Positions 56,451 to 64,000 of a stretch of 64,000 nucleotides of DNA are shown here, in pieces (the stretch's first letter is position 1; each line of letters opens with the position of its first letter). The stretch covers positions 12,834,001 through 12,898,000 of the forward strand of contig OY292275.1 of the NCBI GenBank assembly GCA_958496175.1, read 5' to 3'. A program made the translations under genes and the position numbers. Below the pieces are notes generated by a model. The model worked only from the letters and a program-made list of their open reading frames with translations. It made no database searches and had not been told where the DNA came from. Source of the DNA: Sisyra terminalis (taxonomy: Eukaryota; Arthropoda; Insecta; Neuroptera; Sisyridae).

Positions 56451-56704
56451 ATCATTTATTGAAAATACAAATTTGGATTCAGGATAAATTTATGTAATAT
56501 ATATGTTAATAAATCGTAAAATTATCCCTACAATTATCCTACTTATAAAATTTTACATTCGTCTCAATATCTTGAACATCTTGAAGTTCATTTTTTTTTT
56601 TTTGAGGTTTCACTTCTACCACGTGTGAACTGTACATATGTGTTGTATGTGTTTTTTTTTTTTTTAAAATGAAAAGTCACCTTACTTTGTGATCATACCT
56701 CGTA

Positions 56705-57900
56705 TATAGTGCATCCAGTTGGGCTACCGGTTATGTTTTCACCGTGGCAGATTATTTGAAACAAAACTTGAAAATTCTAATAACATAGTTGAGAAAAATG
56801 TGCCACAAAGTTAGATGGGTGCAGCGGTTGGTGTGCAATTTTTGTGCAAGTCAAATTTGACACAGAAATGGATTTATTTCCTCGGTGCAACCATCTGAAA
56901 GTTTAGTTATCTAATTATAGGTTCGCTCCACTTTGATTGCTGCCTACATCTGTTAATTGCAACCACACAAACCGACACCGTCTCGGCCGTTTAAGCCGAT
57001 ATGTTTGAAGTTGATGTCGTTTTAAAACTTATTTGAATTAACACAGGTCAATAAACGCCAGCAAACGCAAATCCATTTCAAAAACAAACTCCATGTCTTT
57101 CGGAATAATCAATTCTAATTGATCTCCCTGCACATTTCCATTAGACCATTTCCTCGCTATTTTTTTTTTCAACGCAATGTCCAACTTTCACCGGCTACAC
57201 ATATGCACGGGTGGTACATGTGTGGTCGGTTCAATTAAACCAATAAAACAGTCGTTTGCAATTCATTTAATTGACAATTTGTCAACGTCTTGTTTAAGAG
57301 AGTGGCTCAAACTCAGCTTGAGCTCGGCTACATGTAATATTATTTTAATTAGCTGAGATGTATGCTATAACAGGAAAGCTTTGTTAGCAAGTGATGTAAA
57401 AGATCAAAGAGAAACCTCCCACTAGAGAATTGAGAGGGATATCTCTTACCAGACGAATATTAGCGTATGTCTGTGTGAAAACACACATGTTTGCATGTTT
57501 ACTCATATTCAATACACTGACAAATAGAAGAGTCGTCTCACTAATGTTTGCTGAAAGATTAACAATCATTTCTTTACCTTGTGTTTAAATGATTAACAAT
57601 TAGAACACACACGACAGACATTCTCATTACGATATCTTTTCGCACATCTCTCAAACATGACAAATCTATTACATTTCCGGCAAACATGCGTAAAAGTCTA
57701 TTCAACTACAAAGTCGTTTCTCGGCATTTTTAATAGCTCATTACATGAGCTTGAAACTTAAAAAGACATGATTTTGCAAAGGCGTAGGTATACTATATAA
57801 CAAGAGGACAGAGCATTTGATGTGTGCTATGTGCTACGTGCAAGTTTTATTGCAATCTAATATTTGCTCATCTAACAAGAAAGCGGTTATTCATCAAGGC
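56705..57900. promoter_or_regulatory. candidate regulatory DNA
   Basis: A kilobase of non-repetitive, more complex sequence with no coding frame beyond 61 codons. It contains AACCACACAAACC (Runt-like) at about 56960-56973, CTAATTATAGG near 56910 and CAATAAAACAG near 57242. It follows directly on the mariner composite. Enhancer function is inferred from composition and motifs only. Confidence 0.22.
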
Positions 57901-59291
<1,391 letters not shown>

Positions 59292-62200
59292 TAACTCAAT
59301 AAATTTACGTATTTGGCTTCAAAATGCACGCTACTTGGCATTTTTAATTAAATTTTGTACATGCTTGTGTTGTCCTTTATACCTTAATTATACTACTTAT
59401 TAATCTATCTTAGAGTTACATGTTTAAATCTGGCGTGCAAATCACCTTTTTAAAAAATTAAATATCAGGAGTTAATTAGCACATTTTAATGTGCACTTAT
59501 TTATACCCTTTTAGGAGAGTGATTTAAATGTACGTCGAAAATGGTGAAAATCACGTCAAAAAAGTGTGTTTTAACGTCAGGTAATAAGAGGAGACAGTTC
59601 TTTTATAATATATACAGAAAAATATTATATTGGACATCTATGTTTAAAAAAAATGCAACAATAGTTATTTATCAGCATTAAAATTTAATTTACAGCTATA
59701 TAATGTAAAGTTATTTTAAATATAAACAACAAGATCAAAATATTATAATAAGTTGGTAAAAATATTTAGATTTGCAATTTTGCAATATGTCCGCCAATTT
59801 AAAAAAGATTTTTTAATTATAAATTGATATTATTATTGATATACCTGGCAAAATTGTCAATTTATAATGAAGCTGGCCGATTTTTTAATGTTGAAAGTCC
59901 TTAAACTTTTTCCCCTCAACTCACGTTTTCAAATTCGGTGCCCCTCATAACTTCAAAACTACCGCACCGATTCTTTTGAAATTTTGAACACTATTTCGGT
60001 AGATAATTTACGAGGTAACAATGGAGAGTTTTTTTTTTCAAATTTGTAAATCATTTTCATTTTACAATAACAAATAATCCAATTAAGTTGAAAATTGAAA
60101 TAGGAAAAACTCTCCAAGCTTTACCTGGGAAAGCTATTATTTAACGAATGAATTTTGATTATTTGATTTCAGATGATCCAGCACCAAGTTATGAGTGGTA
60201 CCACAATTTTACTTTTTTCCGAGAACGTCCGAAAAATTATTGTCATTGCCGTATTAATTAATATTTCTTCGTGAAAATTTTATTTGATATTCTTCGAAAG
60301 TCATACTTTAGTGTACCGTTAGTGTTTAAAGTAAGAAACTTTAACTGTGACCCCATAAAAAACATGCCTTTATTAGTATGAATTACCATTCCGTCTTAAA
60401 AGAAATATATTTTTTTGAAATTATTCAATGCAACATGTAAAATAATGCATAAAAAGTCGATTAATACTTTATATTTTTCTGTATTTGAAATGAAAATCAG
60501 TTTCAATTCATAGACAAAAATTGGTAAAAAAAATGTATCATTACTATTATAATCAAGAAACAGTTAATTCATATATATAAAATACCTAAAGAAGTCTATT
60601 GTGTACAATAATCTGAAATATTATACAGTGTATTCTATACCCTAGATTAAATATAAATATTACCTTTGTAAATGAAACGTCATTTGAAATATGACGTCAA
60701 TTTTTTTCTTAATAACTACATCAATCGTTACTAATTTAAAAATACATAATACTCCTCGGATACATTAATAAAGTTTAAAGAAATTAAATTACTTATAATG
60801 TCGAAAAACACTATACCAAAAACATAACTTACCATAAAACTTCATGTTATAAGTTTGATTTAAATATAAAAATAGTATACTTCATATAGGTAATAGCATG
60901 TTTAGCATACTTTTTTCATGTTAAACTACAGATATCTACTGTAGATATTAACCCTTTGTTACTACTTAATCTCATGGAAATTCAATTTCAAATATTTTGT
61001 CTTAGACTTACTATTTACGAATATTTTGTTCAGAATCAAACCTTGAAGTTATTGTTAAAACGTTGAGTTTTGATTATTTTTATATGGCAACACAGAATAG
61101 CCTCGATATACTGAAATAATTTTCAACTATAGAATATTAAGGTTTCACTATAATTCCATCTTTCAGTAAAATTAAGCCTGGTATATCAAGGTGATATTGT
61201 AGCACCATAAAGCTTCGCTTTTTCACCCTTTACGCCTCCAGGCAATGAATTGGTTGAACTCTGAATAGTGCGTGGTATATCATTTCATTTTTTTTTGTTT
61301 GATCTTATGTGTATACTAAGAATACCAAAGCACTTATGACATATTTTAAAATACAATTTCTATATACCTTGTTAAATTTTACCTGTGTAGTAGGTACACA
61401 AACGTATAAAAGTCTAACCTTAACAAGTTAACATATTTGAAATAAATTTTCTCCGATTTGCATCTAAGAGTCTATTTTTATATTTATTTTACAATTAATC
61501 TAGAGATTACATCAGAGAAAATGTTTTAACCACAATCAGAAGTAATTTTATATGCGTCCGTCTTTTTAATTTAAATGGTTGTTCAATTCTCAAAGAAACT
61601 AAAGTTTTTCTTCGTGTTTTTGTATAAGTTTTTCGGGGTTGAAATTTCAATTTGTTTATCTTGGCTCAATCTTAATTAAATTATAATTGGACGAACGCTA
61701 TTTTGAAAGTTTCTCGTTAAGATAACGCATAGGCTAAATGAGTGATCTCGATTTCAAAACCAAAAAAAAAAAAGTATCGTACCACATTGAAAAAACGACA
61801 GGGGTAAACGTTAAATATGTCTGCCAGGAGGGGACGTTTTGGAAAAATAAATATTAAAAAAGCATAACAGTGAGAGAGCATTTATAATTAGAAATGCAGA
61901 AATAAATTTCGGCTTTTAATTATTCCAAGGGTTGTAAATTTGGTGTCAAAATTTAAATTGTTTTGTGGCGGTGGAATGTGTGGGACGAGGCGACGGATCG
62001 AGGAGGAGAGTATATTTTGAGTGATAAATTTGATTTTAATTTTTTTAAGAAATGTTATTTAGACGTTGTTGAAAAATGTTTCAGGAATGCTGATTAATGT
62101 TCAAACCGGATTGGTAATAATACGGCGGTTTTATTGTAGCGTAAGTGGACGGGAATACGAATGGATAGGTACGGTTTTCTCAATTGAAAAATAAGTTGGT

Positions 62201-63339
62201 GTCCTTTAAATTTTGGAAAAAAAAAGTCTTCAGGTTGTTGTCAAGTTGAGTGGTTTTCTGAGTGGTCTAAGGGGTTATTTTTATTTTTAGTTTCGAGTGA
62301 TGGCATCTTTTGTTGAAGAAAAAGAGACATTTTTAGTTAGAATTGTTTTCATATTGTTTGATTTGAAAAAAAAATCTTTTCATTCCATATTTATTCCAAA
62401 TGCAAGTATATTTTACTTGCGAAGTAAATTGATTATAGGTAGATCAAGCGATTTTTACAGTAACACTAAAATTTTGATAACTAATTTTAAAATTAATTAT
62501 AAATGAGCTAAAAGTAAATCAATCAATGCAGAAAAACTATCAAAGTTTTTTAAAAAAAAAGCACTAATGTTAAAACTTGTAACTATAAAAGTGCAGATTC
62601 ATTTCGTATTCTCAACTTTTGTTAGGATTTTAAAACATGAAAAGATAATAACTCTTAATAATAATAAATATTTTGGTAAAAATTTTAAATGCTTTCCAAA
62701 AAGGAGACAATTATTTGATGATTTCTAAAACTTCTTAATCAATACTTGAAGCATATTTTTACATCATAGAATATAACAAATTTGAAATTTTATTTAAGTA
62801 AAACAGCTTTAGAAAGCTTGAAGAAATATAGCTATCGCTACGTTATTGTGCTTTCTGATTTCAAGATATATTACTAATAATTTTTATTTAAAATTTACAG
62901 GCCATTTGCTTGGCCTTTATTAAGTATTCTTCATTTGATATTTTTTAAAAAGAACTGTATCTTGTAACTTAAAAAGTATCTTAGACATCGATAAGTAACT
63001 TAGGTACCAAGATATTAAGTGCAGACTTTTATTGTGTTTTGTTCTATAAGTTTCAATTTATATATCTTATAGTAATCTTTTATAGTTTTTAAAGTTTGTT
63101 GTGTTTACAGGGATTTAACATTTATACTTTCTTTTTTCCTAAAATAGAAAATAATACGTTACGAAACTTACTTCATACATAACATACAAAATAACTAAAA
63201 AGGTATCTTTTTAAGTATCTTAAAGTAAGTATTTAAGTTCCATTTTTTGGAGAGCAACTAGATAACCAAAGTAAATTCGGAAATTGTTTAAAGAGTAACT
63301 TATCTAGTATCAAGATACTTTCCCAAAAAACATTTGACA
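59292..63339. other. AT-rich non-coding DNA, no gene seen
   Basis: The block at about 59930-60060 resembles part of the repeat at 31200-31340 (ACCGATT, TGAAATTTT, ACGAGGTA words in the same order). A less AT-rich bit at 61195-61275 gives a 28-codon minus-strand frame (TIQSSTNSLPGGVKGEKAKL and YGATISP) that I cannot identify. At 61980-62180 there is a G-rich patch (GAGGCGACGGATCGAGGAGG). No gene is supported. Confidence 0.45.
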
Positions 63340-63610
63340 ACTCTGGAATTACATGTGGGTGATCTAAGATCTAAGATTCTGCCAGACAAAGAATCCTATG
63401 GGAATCACGTCTTTTGGGAATGCGGTGCTCTGAATTAATAGAGACATGAAGAACTGGAGGCATCAAGCCTTGGAATTGAAATAGTCGAAAAACACCTAGT
63501 ACATCGGTTGCCACTTGGTTTTAATTAGGTAAAATAGGAACCCAGGAAACACCATAAGTCCCAACGCTGAAGACGAATTAAAGCTCAACTAACCTTATCC
63601 TGGAAATGCC
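63340..63610 (+). pseudogene. possible non-LTR retrotransposon tail (Cys/His knuckle)
   Basis: One frame reads KESYGNHVFWECGALN, two stops, then RHEELEASSLGIEIVEKHLV and HRLPLGFN. An H-x4-C pattern in the form HVFWEC, followed by an R-rich helix and a hydrophobic stretch, is the usual ending of RNase H-bearing or CCHC-tailed non-LTR polyproteins (typically EH-W-CP-L). The first half of the knuckle is not recoverable. The sequence after it (CTCAACTAACCTTATCC) may be 3' UTR. The assignment is tentative. Confidence 0.35.
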
Positions 63611-64000
63611 AACTTAATAAAAAAAACTGTTAAACTAAATTTATCTGTTAAAGAAGCAGGAGAAATTATCCACCATCTTCTTCACCCTAAAATGATAAGC
63701 CTACGAAAATAATAAATCGTTATTAACGATGCTTGATTGAACTTAATGTCACTACGATAATGAGATTTTAAATCCGAAAACTCGAATAGTTAAATTAATT
63801 CTACTAGAGCTTGTTATTTATATGGAAATATGGAAACACGGTACCTAATACATTTCCTCTTTCCTCGTTGGTATACCTAGCAATCGAAATAATATGTATT
63901 GGCAATTAAGCTATGTGCTCTGTAAAAAAACACAGCAGAAAGCCTAGACGTGGTTAAAAAAATAAAGATATTTCGTGTCTTGAAGGACTAGCCGAATTCG
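63611..64000. other. non-coding, nothing recognised
   Basis: AT-rich to the window edge with no reading frame, repeat or motif that I can support. Confidence 0.5.

Larger units (their letters stand above)
54561..56704. mobile_element. mariner-bounded composite element with nested Helitron piece
   Basis: The left terminus, GAGGTGTGATCAAAAAGTAA followed by GGTGACTTTTCATTTT (54563-54600), recurs as its reverse complement at 56660-56702, where the outermost bases read GAGGTATGATCACAAAGTAA. TA lies outside each end (54561-54562 and 56703-56704), as expected of mariner insertion. Inside are a minus-strand mariner transposase part (54600-55318), a plus-strand duplicate of the transposase 3' end (55319-55510) and a Helitron fragment (55771-56450). 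The mariner N-terminal half is missing. The arrangement shows at least one inversion or a nested insertion followed by deletion. Confidence 0.75.

Noticed and set aside
61195..61275. Small exon on the minus strand (TIQSSTNSLPGGVKGEKAKL...)
   Set aside because: The composition is protein-like, but it is only 28 codons long, with no splice sites or family match that I can support.

Overview
The window looks like 64 kb of gene-poor, very AT-rich nuclear DNA from an insect. I recognise no complete host gene. This rests on the mariner, hAT, Helitron, gypsy-type LTR and jockey/RTE-type retroelement remnants, the lack of long open frames, and patches of homeodomain-, POU- and nuclear-receptor-like sites in otherwise plain sequence. 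A beetle or another insect with a large genome would fit, but I cannot fix the order from sequence alone. The stretch could equally be intergenic or part of a very long intron.

Layout. 0-12 kb: a candidate regulatory patch with two DR1-like sites (2.3-2.6 kb), a decayed mariner on the minus strand (3.1-3.9 kb), a long-hairpin element (3.9-4.2 kb), an internally deleted mariner (4.6-5.3 kb) and a hAT MITE (11.0 kb). 12-22 kb: moderately complex, possibly regulatory DNA around a complete solo LTR with a 4-bp target duplication (14.55-15.0 kb), plus two perfect-looking foldbacks (16.8 and 17.4 kb). 22-40 kb: two related foldback elements (24.2-25.3 and 39.0-39.9 kb), a GC-richer block with a TATA box (30.0-30.4 kb), several long hairpins (30.9, 33.5, 33.9, 36.6 kb) and a hAT end (34.5 kb). 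41-50 kb: 3'-end debris of one non-LTR retroelement (41.9 kb) and an RT remnant of another (48.2-49.3 kb). 51-64 kb: a hairpin, a second copy of the same deleted mariner (52.0-52.6 kb), a nested mariner/Helitron composite bounded by mariner terminal repeats (54.56-56.70 kb), regulatory-looking DNA, a 100-bp AT microsatellite, a probable non-autonomous Helitron (58.55-59.29 kb) and a non-LTR tail (63.4 kb).

No gene pathway operates here; the biology is that of mobile elements and perhaps of distal enhancers. The most interesting signal is a motif shared by four otherwise different long-hairpin families: CTGAWGAA, a 4-5 bp stem whose sequence differs between families while pairing is largely kept, then GAAA (usually GAAACG). 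It resembles the core of a hammerhead ribozyme, though with an extra A. The second is that two mariner copies 47 kb apart share the same internal deletion, so the deleted form itself must have been mobilised or duplicated. All coordinates of degenerate elements are approximate to tens of bases unless stated otherwise.
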